From positions 6,451,001 through 6,515,000 of the forward strand of contig CM060833.1 of NCBI GenBank assembly GCA_030762175.1: a DNA stretch of 64,000 nt, in the 5' to 3' direction. The notes under the pieces were generated by a model. The model saw only the letters and a list, made by a program, of their open reading frames with translations. It was not told the DNA's origin and made no database searches. Shown here piece after piece: positions 11,930 to 23,330 of this stretch. Source of the stretch: Metallyticus violacea (taxonomy: Eukaryota; Arthropoda; Insecta; Mantodea; Metallyticidae). Position numbers and translations under genes: made by a program. Position 1 is the stretch's first letter. Every line of letters begins with the position of its first letter.

Positions 11930-12495
11930 AAATAAAGGAATTCCTCACCTAGTAGAGTAACTTTAAAAATGGATATAAAATTCTAATTGTAGCCTTATTA
12001 ATTAATGAAATTAAATAAGTTACGGTATTACTTTGTGCTACTGGTGGGGGGGAAACAAAATTATATTTTTTTGCAATTTACCAGTATCAAAAAAGAGAAA
12101 CTACATTATGTTTATTGATATTAAATCACAAAAATTAAAATATACTATTATATCACCCCACGTGGATTTTGTCTGTTGTAAATCGTAGACTGCTATTGGC
12201 TGAAGGTAAAATAAAATTGGTGCGGTATCCTATCGCTCCATTATCAAAGGCTCTGAAGAAAAAAAATCGTTGCGACTAATTAACTGGCTTGGCCCGTCTT
12301 CTACAAGAGAAGGGAAAAGGCGAGTGTTTTGAATTGTGGGCTCCTGATAGTAGACACAGAGTCGCTGCTTTCTCCCAATTTCTGTAAACTCAATATGTTA
12401 ACTTCTCTGTTCTAGCGCTCTGTAATAACCTTCAACTTGCTGAGGAATTCGCTTTGTTTACGCAGCTCCTGCGTGAAGTGCTTTTTTATACCTGT
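11930..12495. repeat. R1 fragments in opposite orientations
   Basis: 11935-12160 matches the left part of R1 in + orientation (TTCCTCACCTAGTAGAGTAA). 12165-12490 is the reverse complement of the R1-linked segment at 42770-43085: the shared features are AGACTGCTATTGGCTGA, AACTGGCTTGGCCCGTCTTC and AGCGCTCTGTAATAACCTTC. The copy is therefore rearranged, or two copies abut. Confidence 0.65.
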
Positions 12496-13264
12496 TTTTC
12501 CTTTCAACAAAATTTGAAAACTTCAACTTTGGAAATAAAAATGTATATGTCTGTGTTTAAGTGTAAATGGTGTTTTATATAGGTGTTTTACAGAACGTTT
12601 GGGCTTTGTTGATTTCAACCGTACTACGTATAAAGGCCAAAGTTCTACTTCAAATGTTCATTCGTTCTGGGCTAAACTGAGTTAAATCTCAGGAATGTTA
12701 TTTTTTTTATTATTATCTATAAATAAATACAGATAGCAATAAAAATAATAAAACTATTTAACAAACTGATATTTGCAGCATGAGGTAGGGTATTACAGCG
12801 CTGTGTATCTGCAAAAAGTAAACGTTTCCATGACAACTGCGTAAGTTGGTCGACACGAACGCAAGGCGTTAAGCGTTAAGTCAGTGGCGTTGTAGCGGGG
12901 GTATCTCTTACCTTGGGAACTGCGCATTTCTTATCCTAAGAGGAAGACGGTAATTCTGTAAAGGCGCACAAGGAAACAGGATATTTGTGTTAGTTAAACT
13001 AACATTTTACAACTTGCTATCAGAGCGGATCAACGTTTCAACATGGCGCGTTTTATTGTTGTAGTGAATGGCCCCTATCACGTCAACACAATGGAAAGAA
13101 TCATATAAGCCTACCTTCCTAAATCTGCTGCCTGTAATTAAAAATGTTGCTTTGTATTAGAAATGTTATATTTACCAGCGGCAGCATAAAACAGGGGTGC
13201 ACAACTTCGCCACTGCTACTGCTACTGCTGAATATAGATCCAAGTTTCTAGAATATCTCATATT
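12496..13264. other. No gene recognised
   Basis: AT-rich, with short poly-T near 12700. No frame over 60 codons and no known repeat. Confidence 0.35.
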
Positions 13265-13400
13265 TGGCGCAATCGATCACCTTTTGATTAAAGCGAATTT
13301 CGAATTACGGTTGTACGCATAAAAATATTTTTGAAAATTTTCTTCAAATCTCCATCGATTCTACCTACTAGACACTACCATAAACATTAAAAAAGTATAT
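13265..13400 (-). repeat. R1 terminal fragment
   Basis: TTTCTTCAAATCTCCATCGA and CTACCTACTAGACAC correspond in reverse to the R1 terminus at 44250-44310 and to 48690-48745. A dd41D element sits directly at its left-hand end (13401). Confidence 0.5.
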
Positions 13401-13979
13401 ACAGAGAGTAGCAAAAAATGTGTACGCACTTCAAGCAAAGAAAAAACTGAGTTAACATAACAAAACTGAATTCATACAACAGAAAATGATGAGCACTAAT
13501 CATCTTAAACTTTTACAGTTACAACAGTTGCTCAAAATGCCCACCATCGGCGTCGATACACTTCTGAGTACGTTGAACTACTGATTAAGTAACGTTTGCG
13601 AAAGTGTTCTCAGCACATGCCGTTTCAATTTCTTCCCGAAGTGCTGTCAGTGTAGCTGGTTTTCTACGGTATAGAACATCCTTAAGAGTTCCCCATAGGT
13701 AGAAGTCCAAAGGCGGTTCTGTTCTGTACACACGTCTGCATTGTCTTTGAACTTCAACAACATTCTCGGTTTTCCAATACAACTTCAAAATTGCTTTCCG
13801 TTGTTCAAACGATAATCTTGGCTCCATTTTGTTGTAGCAACGCTAGCATAACGTAGTGTGAGTCACATCTGTTTACAGAACATCATACTACACATTACTG
13901 TTGTTTTTCGGTACAACTTTGAAATATATTAAATAGATATCTATTGTGAAAAGGTGTATACATTTTAGGGACCCTCTGT
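13401..13979 (-). mobile_element. dd41D copy 1: internally deleted derivative
   Basis: A 579-bp element with both ends: left ACAGAGAGTAGCAAAAAATG and right ...TTTTAGGGACCCTCTGT (imperfect inverted repeats), flanked by TAT/ATA. Compared with the longest copy (60057-61380), most of the transposase is missing. The junction at about 13709-13712 joins the N-terminal EPP codons directly to LDFYLWG. A second 9-bp deletion near 13611 removes AAI from [10 protein letters not shown]. Both deletions are shared with the copy at 37421-37991. The element lies against R1 sequence. With TIRs but no catalytic core it has the form of a non-autonomous, MITE-like derivative. Confidence 0.85.
13585..13827 (-). 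CDS. 80-aa fusion ORF of deleted dd41D element
   Basis: This open frame begins at the ATG used by the family (MEPRLSFEQRKAILKLYWKT) and keeps about 38 N-terminal residues, the first part of the helix-turn-helix DNA-binding region. It then runs in frame through the deletion into [12 protein letters not shown], downstream of the second catalytic Asp, and ends FANVT at a stop replacing a Gln codon. None of the first two catalytic Asp remain, so it cannot be a transposase. Whether it is translated is unknown. The frame may persist simply because the element is young. Confidence 0.4.
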   Translation of the reverse strand: MEPRLSFEQRKAILKLYWKTENVVEVQRQCRRVYRTEPPLDFYLWGTLKDVLYRRKPATLTALREEIETACAENTFANVT

Positions 13980-14856
13980 ATATACTTTTTGTTTATTATG
14001 AAGATACTCCGCTACAAAGCACAAGATCTCTGGTCTACGTAGTTATCTAGTGAACATTTTAACAAGGCGCATACTTCACGAGGCCATGAAAAGCACAAAT
14101 TTACCATTTCTGAAGGGGGGGGGGGCAGCCTTTACTACTGCCGCTCTATTGAGAGCGCAGTTAAGAAAGCGAATCATTTTAACTACGTCAATTTGTACTT
14201 AACGAGAGCAAACTACCGGAGTAATATGGCGCCACAGAGGCGTGCGTTACAGCTGTCAGGTTTGATACCCGGCCAGCTACTTGTGAGTTTTGCATGGATA
14301 GAGTAGCGTTGGAAATGCTGTTGACGATGTCCGTTCAGCCACCCTGGCGGAAGGAAAATTGTCTTATTTTATTGCAAAGCAGACATGGCACAACACAATG
14401 AAAAGAATACCTACATTAAAAGGATCCATTAGTACGTAGATTAAAACGTATGTAATTTACCTTTAAGACGAAACAAAGAGAAAGCAAAGAAAAAGCTTTT
14501 TCGTTTTGTGTTTCTGTTCGTTCTTTTCTCTGTCTATTTGTCTATTATTCGTCGTAGAAAAAGGTACATTTTTTTTATATTTACTTAGGTTGATGCATAA
14601 GTTCGTGATCATAAACCCGCATTGCTAGAACATTCTTTGCTGTTTGTCATCTGTCATTCATTATTTAGAGCTTTGTGCTTATAAATACGCTTTGAATTTT
14701 GCATTTTTAAAGTATGATTGCGCTATTTGTGAGCTAAAAAAGATGGAGTTGCAAGTGGAAAAAAAGACCCCTTCCGACATATTCTTATTTTTAAGTTTAA
14801 TAGAGGAGCAAAGGGGGCTCAAAACATTTGTGCCGTCTATGGGGAGGGGGAATAAA
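13980..14856. other. No gene recognised
   Basis: Unassigned. It includes a short poly-G run near 14117 and AT-rich sequence to 14740. The 110-codon frame at 14644-14976 runs into the SINE-B tRNA head and is not a gene. Confidence 0.35.
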
Positions 14857-15126
14857 CGCCACGGGTGGCCGAGGTCGTTAAGGCGCGAACTCGTGAGCGG
14901 GAGGTCTGGGGTTCAAATCCCGCCAGAATCGTTTTCCCTGACTGAGGTTTTTTCCAGGTTTCCTCAGTTCTCATAAATGGCAAATGCCGGGGAGGTACCC
15001 TAAACTTAAGGAACGTTTCCTTCCTGAAAAAAATCCTTTCCAAAACATCATTTCATTTCATGTATCAGTGTCCAACACCTATGGGGTGTCTCAGTAGTAA
15101 AAACGGGCGTGAAACACCATTAAAAA
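14857..15126 (+). repeat. SINE-B copy 1, full length
   Basis: tRNA-like head GCCACGGGTGGCCGAGG (A-box region, Leu/Ser-tRNA type) with B-box region GGGGTTCAAATCCCGCC. The body has CTGACTGAGGTTTTTTCCAG, CCTCAGTTCTCATAAATGGC, the CTAAACTTA box, GTGTCCAACACCTATGG and AGTAGTAAAAACGGGCG, and ends in CACCATTAAAAA. Confidence 0.9.
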
Positions 15127-15740
15127 GTCTATTGGGGGATGTCATTGGAGAAAATGGTTCTGTAGTTTCAAAGAGGGCCACATTTACCTGAACGATTCGC
15201 CACGTTCAGCAAGACCATCGGACTTTGGGAAGGCATTATGAATTCCATGTCAAGATTATCCGCGTCATTCAACCTGAGAATTAGCAGATGTAACAAACCA
15301 GTCAACCATTATACGACATTTGCATTCCATGGGCAAGGTTAAAAAATCAGCGGGTGGGTATTAATGCATCTCTACTTGCCATCAGTTAACTATGAACAAC
15401 ATGGGCCATTCCTATCCAAAATTATTACTGGTGACGACATGTCAACATAAAAGTGCTAACAAAAAAGCAACACACCGTACACCCACAGAAGATGGTGTTA
15501 TGCGTCTGGGGAGATAAAGAATTGAAGAAAAAAGACCAAAAAGATTGCATCAAGTATTGCTGGAACACGATGATGCACGTCCACACTCCGCTAACATGAC
15601 GAGAGCTATACAGGAGCGTGGTTGGGAGGTAATTCCACCCCCTCCTTACTCTCCCGATCTTGCACCCTGGACTTCCAGCTTTTTCGTTCTAGATATGCTA
15701 CACAAACTTACTTGATGACTTCTTCAGTTTCAAACCAGCA
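15127..15740 (+). pseudogene. marG: decayed mariner transposase
   Basis: Frames with many stops give NDSPRSARPSDFGK (about 15190), KRPKRLHQVLLEHDDARPHS (second Asp; near 15530-15590), IQERGWEVIPPPPYSPDLAP (15610-15665), then WTSSFFVLDML. The HDDARPHS...GWEV...PPYSPDLAP pattern is that of mori/cecropia-like mariners (from memory). The third Asp position is disrupted. No TIRs recognised. Confidence 0.7.
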
Positions 15741-16499
15741 AATTTCTTCACACATGGAATTAAGAAACTACCCCAGCCTTGGGGGTGAGCTGTAGATAAA
15801 GGAGAGCGTTTATTACTAATTATTTTCTGTATGCTATTCATCTCATATAAATATTTGTCACATAAACTACTAACTTATATTTCAACCTGATATTTTCATA
15901 ATCAACGTGTAATGCTAAAAAGCAATATGCCTTGATAAAAAAAATAGTTCAATGTAAGGCAATTTTATTAGTTTTTTTAAAAACGTTTTATTGCTTTCAT
16001 ACTTTTAGACAAAATATCGATTTCGATTTCACATCTGAGGGAATGATCGAATGTCCCAGAATAACCCCGTTATTCTTCCTGAATCATCCAGTTTAGGTAT
16101 CAAGCATTTTCCACAATGTAAACAAAATAATGTATTGTCTAGCTAGTTTATCTTTTCATTAAAAATGCAATATTGCTAACAGAGCTGCAGTTAAATTTAA
16201 GGCGGCAAGTTAATGCCTGTCATGTTGGTATCTTCGGGTCTTGTGCAATATTAACTCATTACTCTCGCAACTGCGTTCTTTCCCTGTACTCGGCAGTTGT
16301 CACATGTCCTCGGCATATCTCGGGCGTGTTTAGGAAGGATCTTGCATTACATTCAGATTTCAAAGTTTCCTCAAGATAAGGAAACAGCATGTCAGGATAA
16401 TTATTACTAATCATGATGCTCTGAACAAACTGCTGTAGACTTGCGATTGAAATATAAATACTAATTTACCTGCTATTTATGAACATTTTGATATAAATA
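15741..16499. other. No gene recognised
   Basis: AT-rich. The 68-codon frame at 16173-16379 has no recognisable domain. Confidence 0.35.
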
Positions 16500-17749
16500 T
16501 GAGGGTAGGACCACAAGTTTCCACCCTAACCATTTTATAGATATGATAAAGAACAAACCATATTTCCATTTTCAATACAGTAAACATTTATTGCATTATT
16601 TTTAAATTAACACTTCAATCCCCTCCCAAAATTGTCAGAAATCTTGTCTGCAAAATGGGCATAAACAGCAATCATCACTTCTTCATCACACTTAAATTTC
16701 CTTCCACGAAAATCCATCTTGAATTTTGAGAAAAGGAAATAGCCACTGGGAGCTAGATCTGGGCTGTAAGGTGGATGGTCGATCTTCTTGAAGCCACATT
16801 TCTTCACAGTTTCCTTTGCAACAAGAGTTGTGTGCACAAGCGCGTGCGTTGTCGTGAAGAAGGCGCACACTACCACTCAGCTTTACTCGGCTTTTCTCTT
16901 TGACGGAAGCATGTAGTCTGTGTAGTAGGCCAGCATAGTACTCCCCATTTACTGTGGTGTTCCTGTCCTTGAAGTCAATGAAAGTATTCCTTCACAGTCC
17001 CAAAAGATTGTGGTCATGATCTTCTTGGTTGACTGAGTGACCTTGACATTGAGAGGCGGTGCTTCGCCAGGTTAACGCCTGCCACTCCATTGATTCTCTT
17101 TTGGACAAGGGATCACAGTTTCATCTCCTGTAGCAATGGTTAGCAGAACTTCTCTCTCGTTGCCACAGCAGAGCTCCAAAAATGCCTAACAACAGAATAC
17201 TCGTTGCTGCTTTTGAACTGAGGAAAGAAGTCTAGGCACTAACCTTATTCATGTTTAAATGTTCATGAATAATTCAAAGGGCTGTTGTTTTATAAAGGCC
17301 CAACCTTGCTGCTATTTCTGTAACTTTGAGCCGCCGGCCGGTCTTCCATAATTTCTCCTTCCACAAGGGCGATGTTTTAGGAGTGAACACTTCCAAGGGC
17401 CGACTTGCTCGCTCTTCGTCTTCAATGCTTTCTCGACCTATTCGGAAAAGTTTGTCCCATTCTTTTACAGTAGAATATGAGGGGAATTCTTCCCCATATA
17501 CACCGTCCAATCGCTGTTTGGTTTCATTTTGAGAAGTCCTTTTGTGAAGAACTTAACAACAGCTCGATACTCCATTTTGAGCATGTCACAATCTTCTACA
17601 CATAGCCTTCTTTATGCAACTATATCTGAACAACTGAACAGTTACAGCTGCAATTATTTACTTAACAGATAAAGTATGACACCAGATAAGACTTTTGTGA
17701 AAGCAATAATCCTTATCGGCGAGGCCGGAAACTTATGAACCTACCCTCA
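16500..17749 (-). mobile_element. marA copy 2: full-length mariner, dead transposase
   Basis: Both TIRs and TA duplications are present: TA 16498-16499, TGAGGGTAGG at 16500, CCTACCCTCA ending at 17749, TA 17750-17751. Minus-strand transposase starts near 17575. The frame at 17274-17510 covers the DNA-binding domain (YSTVKEWDKLFRIGRESIED); 16607-16876 covers the C-terminus. A small insertion shifts the frame at the HDNA block. The third catalytic Asp is changed to Gly (SPDLAPSGYFLF), which would abolish cleavage even if the frame were whole. Confidence 0.9.
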
Positions 17750-18039
17750 TATTTTTATCATACATGCGAACTTCAACGCTTAATGTGAGAATTTAAATAT
17801 CCTTGCACAGATGGGCGTGGCGTTGAGAATTTAACCATTTTAGTATGTTCATAATTTTCTCGTTTCATTCATTTTAAAACTAGCATTATGTGTTCATATG
17901 TAATTTTACGTTACACCTAAAGCTAATGTTGGTGAATGTGGTTGTTTTTTCCGAAGTATTAAAAGATTTGTTTTGAATGGCTTGGACGTTTATTTTGAAG
18001 AATATTCTTGTCATCCATAGTTGTAATGCATCAAAGTTT
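17750..18039. other. No gene recognised
   Basis: AT-rich spacer, no recognised frame or repeat. Confidence 0.3.
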
Positions 18040-18175
18040 GCTTTCAGTGAATTCCAAAGGAATACATTGAATATATATATATAAGTGTGTGTGTGTGTGT
18101 GTGTGTGTGTTTACGCTCTAATGGTCGCAATCTTTGTGTTTTTTCAACGAAACTCGGTAAGTCAAACGCGATTTA
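18040..18175 (-). repeat. R1 terminal fragment with TG microsatellite
   Basis: GTGAATTCCAAAGGAATACA matches the R1 end at 39849-39868 and 48655-48676. It is followed by (AT)n at 18071-18083 and (GT)13 at 18085-18110. TTTTTTCAACGAAACTCGGTA then matches the R1 unit at 48810-48830. R1 copies seem to carry a built-in TG/CA tract here. Confidence 0.6.
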
Positions 18176-18370
18176 GTTAAGTTATCCACCCCGAGTTTAT
18201 GTCGCCGTAAGCCAATGCAGCAACAGTGCATCTTGGATTCACGTCCTGTTACTATTTGAGACAAGGTGATCTCCCCCGCCGTGGTTCATCGCTGACGTTT
18301 TGTCTTCGACTTTAGAAGGTTTTGACCTGTGCTGAAATAGTATTTTTATTTGCACACATGCATGTGAATT

Positions 18371-18690
18371 TTAAAATAAAACCCTGTATTTAATGATTTT
18401 TGTCCCTTGCATTCTTTTTATCACATAATCACAAAATCTCTCGTCAAAGGCGCTTTCTTGATCCAGTTCTTGCTGAACCATGTCGAGTCTTGCACGCAAA
18501 TATTTCAGTTTACTTAGAAAGGTTTCGAATGTTTGTCCCAGATTTCCGCAAGGCTGGGAAATGTCGCCATAAATGACGTCTAAGTGTAATTCTAGAAGAT
18601 CTGGGGCAAGTACCAATTGGACGTGATGACAAATGGATTCCTTCAACCGAAGAAAGCTGTGTTCGTCTTCAGAACGTGGCGATGTCACGC
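18371..18690 (-). other. Coding-like open frame, unknown (possible exon)
   Basis: A minus-strand frame of about 105 codons ends at TAA near 18371. It opens at a GTG after an in-frame TGA just upstream; there is no ATG in that position. The inferred protein is acidic/amphipathic (SEDEHSFLRLKESICHHVQL, LSKLKYLRARLDMVQQELDQ) and looks helical, possibly coiled coil. Amino-acid composition is more natural than in neighbouring random frames, and no transposon motif is seen. It could be a terminal exon of an unseen gene or a chance frame; no strong splice acceptor was found. Confidence 0.3.
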
Positions 18691-18829
18691 GACATTCTGT
18701 TCATATTTTCATTATCAGCATTTTGCCTTTTCCCCATAAAAAAATTAGACCATTGTCAACAAATACTTGCAACGTTTCTTGCTGTCTATCACCGCAGAAC
18801 CGGCTTTCATCAGAACAAGTGATTACAAG

Positions 18830-19020
18830 GTGTGACTAACGAAAAAGTAATTGTGAGTTGTATGGTTGGCAGCCTCGCTTCTGGGTGCTGCCCACTTTCA
18901 GAAGACACCGAAAAGTCATTGTTCGCAATAAACGACAGATTGCATTCAGAAGGTCACGGATTCAAATTCCTTGAAAATGGTCATACTGACCTTGGACTTT
19001 TTCATGGTTTTTCCTAGTCA
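18830..19020 (+). repeat. Possible old tRNA-derived SINE (type C)
   Basis: GGTCACGGATTCAAATTCC resembles a B box. It is followed by TTTTCATGGTTTTTCCTAGTC, which also follows a B-box-like motif at 41556-41617. An A-box candidate GCAGCCTCGCTTCTGGG is weak. Too diverged for certainty. Confidence 0.3.
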
Positions 19021-19098
19021 CTTAAGTGCATGCTTAAGATGGATCTTTACATTCCACAAATTTTCCACGCTTCACATTTTATTCTGTTGACACTAATA

Positions 19099-20348
19099 CA
19101 AGGGGCATTCAAAAAGTTTGGCAACCGCCCCATTCATTGTTGGACAATAATATCTACAAAAATATTACTAACACAGTTGGCAACATTGAACCTAAAGCTA
19201 TCAAAATATACATAAATGTCAGTTTAAACGTACATAGTCACTGTTGTACAGTCTGTTGAGTTTAGTCCTGTGTCAATAGTTGGTGAATATTTCTAAAGAA
19301 AACTTTATATTTTATATTTTCACACGCTATAAGCAGGTGAAAGAGCGAGGACTTGGTAGCTGTTCATGGTGATTAAGTGTGTTCATTTGATATCATTGGA
19401 AGATGAATTCGATCATTTGAAGAAGGGCGAGAGACTTTGAAAGAAAACCCTCGCTCTGGCCGACCTCGGGAAGCTGTGAACGAGAGAACAATTCAAAGAC
19501 TGAGGAACTTGATGGAGGAAAATCGACATATTACTGTTGAAATGTTAAGTATGGAAGCGGGTATCAGTGTTGGCAGCATTTACAGTACACTCTACAACAT
19601 TTAAAGCTGAAAACTGTGCAAAATGGATTTCACATCCCCTAACAATGAAGAGAAGAAAAGGATAAAGGAATGTACAAGGAAACTGCTGAGCATGTTCTAA
19701 ACGTTTGACAGATATATGCACTGGTGATGAAAGTCGATTTTATTTCTATATCACCCCAAATAAAGCTCAGAACTGCATGTGGGTAAATGAGAATGACACA
19801 AGACCAGTTTGTTCTTCTACAAGCTTTTAGTGCTCGGAAGGGAAAGTTCACTGTTTTCTTCAACTATAAAGAAGCATTAATGGTTGACTGTATGTCAGAA
19901 GTAATGACAATGAATGGAGAATACTATGACACTTATAATTTGGATCCTTTCTTTATTTGAAGAGCTGAGGCGGCAGTGTCCAAAGACAGGAACTTCAAGT
20001 CTGTTGCTTTTTTATGACAACGCGTCTCTTCACAAAACAGCTGCAAAATTGAGGAAACTGGAAGTCGCCGAAATCCAGTTGCTTGATCATCCACCCTACA
20101 GCCTGATATTGCGCCGTGCGACTTCTGGTTGTTTCCTCTGCATTGCTGGAAAACTTTTAAACGAGTGCAGGACCTTGCTCAAGCTATAAATATCTCAGTC
20201 AGTGCTTTTGACAAGTGGTTGCATCGTCTACAGCTGCGTGTGGAGAGAAATGGAGAGTACTTTGAAGGATTGTGAGGATAAATTTTAGAATTCACTCCTT
20301 AACTTGAACTTTTAAGTGATAATTGAAAAAAATTTTGAATGTCCCCCG
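19099..20348 (+). mobile_element. marC: full-length mariner, decayed
   Basis: TIRs and TA duplications are clear: TA 19097-19098, CAAGGGGCATTCAAAAAG at 19099, and AATGTCCCCCG ending at 20348 followed by TA. Length about 1.25 kb, the usual size for mariner. Frames on the + strand give KKGERL.KKTLALADLGK, TGDESRFYFYITPNKAQNC (first Asp, near 19720), LLLFYDNASLHKTAAKLRK (second Asp, near 20015) and, after a one-base shift, LQPDIAPCDFWLFPLHCW (third Asp, near 20110). The last two Asp are 34 apart. The tail RLQLRVERNGEYFEGL closes the protein near 20270. Several stops and shifts make it non-functional. It has a single copy here and is unlike marA. Confidence 0.88.
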
Positions 20349-21811
20349 TACAGGGTCGAGGTGCTTTAGAAAAATTTTCTGCCCCAGCGTCTGGTGGGAG
20401 CGGCTCTTCTGTGGCTTTCAAACACCTTGGCGTTCGAGATCCTCGTCTATGTTCGTAGTTCCCGACGGCACGGTATCTTTCTCACCTCATCTCTTTCGTC
20501 AGAGGGCATAAGCACAAACGGCCAGCCTTTGAACAAGGCTGAAGTATCGAACAATCCAACCTAGTGACTGTTTGGTAAAATGGGAATTTTCACTTTTTAG
20601 CAGAATTCTCTCATGTCCCCTTCATTTGGTCTTGGGCCGTTGCTGAAAACGTGCCCGAAAGGGGCGGCCCTTGCCCTGGACTCACGAGTAGCGAGGTTAA
20701 TTTGTAGGCTTGTAAAGTAAATATCAGACCCTACAGTACTCAGGGCTGTCTATATCACGTATCCAGAACTAGAAAGTGACCTATTGATGACGCAATTTCA
20801 CTAATTACACTAGGATACACGATTTTTACCTCTAGGACAATAATGACTGTTTCTTGTCAATTTTTGATACGTAGAAATCGAATATGTCCTTTAAATTAGC
20901 CAATCAAGTATCAGTTTTTATATTCGAATCCCGACTATGGCAAAAATAATAAAATGGGGGTTTGTTACTTACTTGTTGTAGAATGAATATCAAGTAAAAT
21001 AGATCGCACGATGCTTAGGTACTAAATTCCTTCAGGACTATCGAGAGTTAAGTCACAGAATTTTCAAGAAAGCGCAAGCTGTACCGCTATAAAGTTTCTG
21101 GAGATTTTTCCCCCGCATTACGGCTAACATCTTGCACTGTACGTGACAATACAGTCTAGACCTTTCGTTCTAAGATAAGCGCATCTAAACAATTGTAAAA
21201 GGCTATAAATGGATTGACGTTTCACCTTCTTTCAAAGTCGGTCATAAGGTTGCCATAGTAACTGGCGATCTAGTATGGCATGTTATTACAGAAGTAGCAG
21301 ATTTGCAGATGTTCGCCTCGACTCATCAGTTTCTGGTAAGTGCTGCGAATTCCGTCACATTTCCACAATCAACTGATCGTGACATTTTAATCAACCTCAA
21401 TCTTTCGTGCGAAAAAAATAGACAGCTTTTAAGAGGCCGGTTGAATCTGTCACGTGAAATTCCTGTCCGCTGTTTCCTGTCGGTTTGGACCACTTTAGAA
21501 ATCACTCCGTGTTGCCATGGGAACCCGAATTCCGCCTACTTGTACATTCGCGTTCATAAATTTTACGAGTCGAGGTGATATCGACCTTTAAGGAAAGGAA
21601 ATTCGGATATTTGTCGAGCAGTTCATGCAATGAAGGTTGGACATCATTAATGCTTTGGTGTTTACAAACACAACTATAATCAATATATTTATTATTTTTC
21701 CTCTTGCATATCATTTTAAAATAAATATCATTACACTTTTCGTAATATTTCTAAAATATTTTATATACTTCAGGCAAAATAATAATTATACAATGGTACG
21801 TTATATATTCC
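20349..21811. other. No gene recognised, 1.5 kb
   Basis: Unassigned sequence of mixed composition. A 91-codon frame (21303-21578) reads MQMFASTHQFLVSAANSVTF and onward without a recognised motif. From 21640 the sequence becomes very AT-rich. Confidence 0.35.
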
Positions 21812-21993
21812 TCAGTAACTCCAGTGCGCGGGGCTTGTTGCTGTGCAAGGTCTCCCAGATCTGCCCTTGTAAACATCGCATACGGTACCACGAGTCTCAA
21901 ATTTGTCTCGAATGCGTGCAATTGTTACTTGCGTTGACGGTTCTGTTCTGTTCACACGTCTCCATTGCCTTTGAACTTCAACAACATTCTCTG
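21812..21993 (-). pseudogene. dd41D copy 2: N-terminal fragment
   Basis: The minus strand reads NVVEVQRQWRRVNRTEPSTQ, VTIARIRDKFETRG and GRSGRPCTATS, the DNA-binding domain of the dd41D transposase (compare 61000-61190). No TIRs are attached. Its upstream edge joins directly to an unrelated mariner N-terminal fragment (22005-22270). Confidence 0.85.
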
Positions 21994-22004
21994 TGTGAAG
22001 AACC

Positions 22005-22270
22005 AATAGCAACAGCTGTAGTGTCTGTAGTTACCCTTCTGTCCTCTTGCATTAAGTCTTTAACTCGTTGCAAATCGCGGTCTTGGACACGTATCCACTC
22101 TCCAGAAAACTTCTGCACCCAACTATAAACAGTTTGACGTGACAGACACTTTTAACCTAGTTGGGAAGCATTTCTTTATGAATATTCTTTGATTCCACAA
22201 TTTTAGCCCACAAAAATTCGTACAATGTAACGCTGCTTGAGAGTTGTACAGTCATCTTGCAACTGCTGTT
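22005..22270 (-). pseudogene. marM: mariner-type N-terminal fragment
   Basis: Minus-strand reading gives NIHKEMLPN, a stop, then SRQTVYSWVQKFSGEWIRVQ and LQRVKDLMQEDRRVTTDTTA. This is the paired helix-turn-helix region typical of mariner transposases (HKEM...TVYSWVQKF...DRRVT). No catalytic part or TIR is present. Confidence 0.6.
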
Positions 22271-23189
22271 TCGCTATTGTAAACACTTATTGTCTCGCTT
22301 ACAAATGTGCGTCATACTAGTGTATAGGTTAAATATTTATCAATCTGCGTTTAGGCTTGGGAAAATAATTCATGTTCTATCTTCGTGAAAGCGAAACAGA
22401 TGGCTTGAGCACTAAGGAGGAAATAAAGGGAAATTATATATAAACTGCAAGAACATGAAAAATCATTAATTTCAGGGAAAAGAAAAAACAGATAATTAAA
22501 TTTTCTACTTTACATTTCCTCCACGTTTTATTTTTAATCTCTTGTTTATTTTATAAACAAAAAAATAATCTTTTGTTTCTAAGCTCGTTTCTCTGTCTCT
22601 GTTTTGCTATCCCCCCCCCTCTTTCAAGGTAACCGCCTTCATTATTTTGTATTTTATTTTGACTGACATATTTCCCAACTCTAAATTGAACTCTAATGAT
22701 CAGAAAATTCGACGCATCATTTGCCATTGCAGACAGGAGCACGCTGAGAAATTTGATAGATTTTCATAAGATATGAGGCCATTATTCAGGAAACGAGCGC
22801 ACGCGCATAGCAGCTTTCATTTCCTGGAGATGAAGAATTTGGCCACCGGCCGGTGCAGTAGGAACCGGACGGAATTGATTCATGCCCCAAAAACGTCCTA
22901 AAACGTGTCGTGAAGAAAACGTTTAAACATGCCCCCAGAAGTGTGTTGCGTGTAACAGGTTACACTTCACCTTATAGGCGAACGCCTGTAAGATTTTCGG
23001 CAGCGTTCTATAGCGCGGTGGTTTTGTGTCTCTTTAAGTTATACAGAAACTTGAGTGTTTGGAACACCTTTTTCCTGCATCTGCCTTAGTTTCCGCTGGA
23101 TTACTGGATTTAAAAGGATAAAATTCTGACGATAGACTTCAAACAAACGAACAACGGAGGCTGGAAATTTATGCTGAATTACTGCAGTA
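22271..23189. other. No gene recognised
   Basis: AT-rich to about 22560, then mixed sequence. A short poly-C tract lies near 22610. The minus-strand 94-codon frame at 23039-23323 overlaps transposase debris and is not called. Confidence 0.35.
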
Positions 23190-23330
23190 ATATTACGAAA
23201 AAGGTCGCATGAAATGTTGCACGATAACACACCAGACCATACTGCTGCTATGATCACATGTGGCTTCAAGGGACTGGATCGGGAACACAGTGAGTTGAAC
23301 ACTTGAGTTTCAGCATTTTGCACATAAATT
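23190..23330 (+). pseudogene. marL: scrap of mariner catalytic region
   Basis: The + strand reads MLHDNTPDHTAAMITCGFKG (second catalytic Asp block) near 23214-23273. Nothing else of the element is recognisable. Confidence 0.5.
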
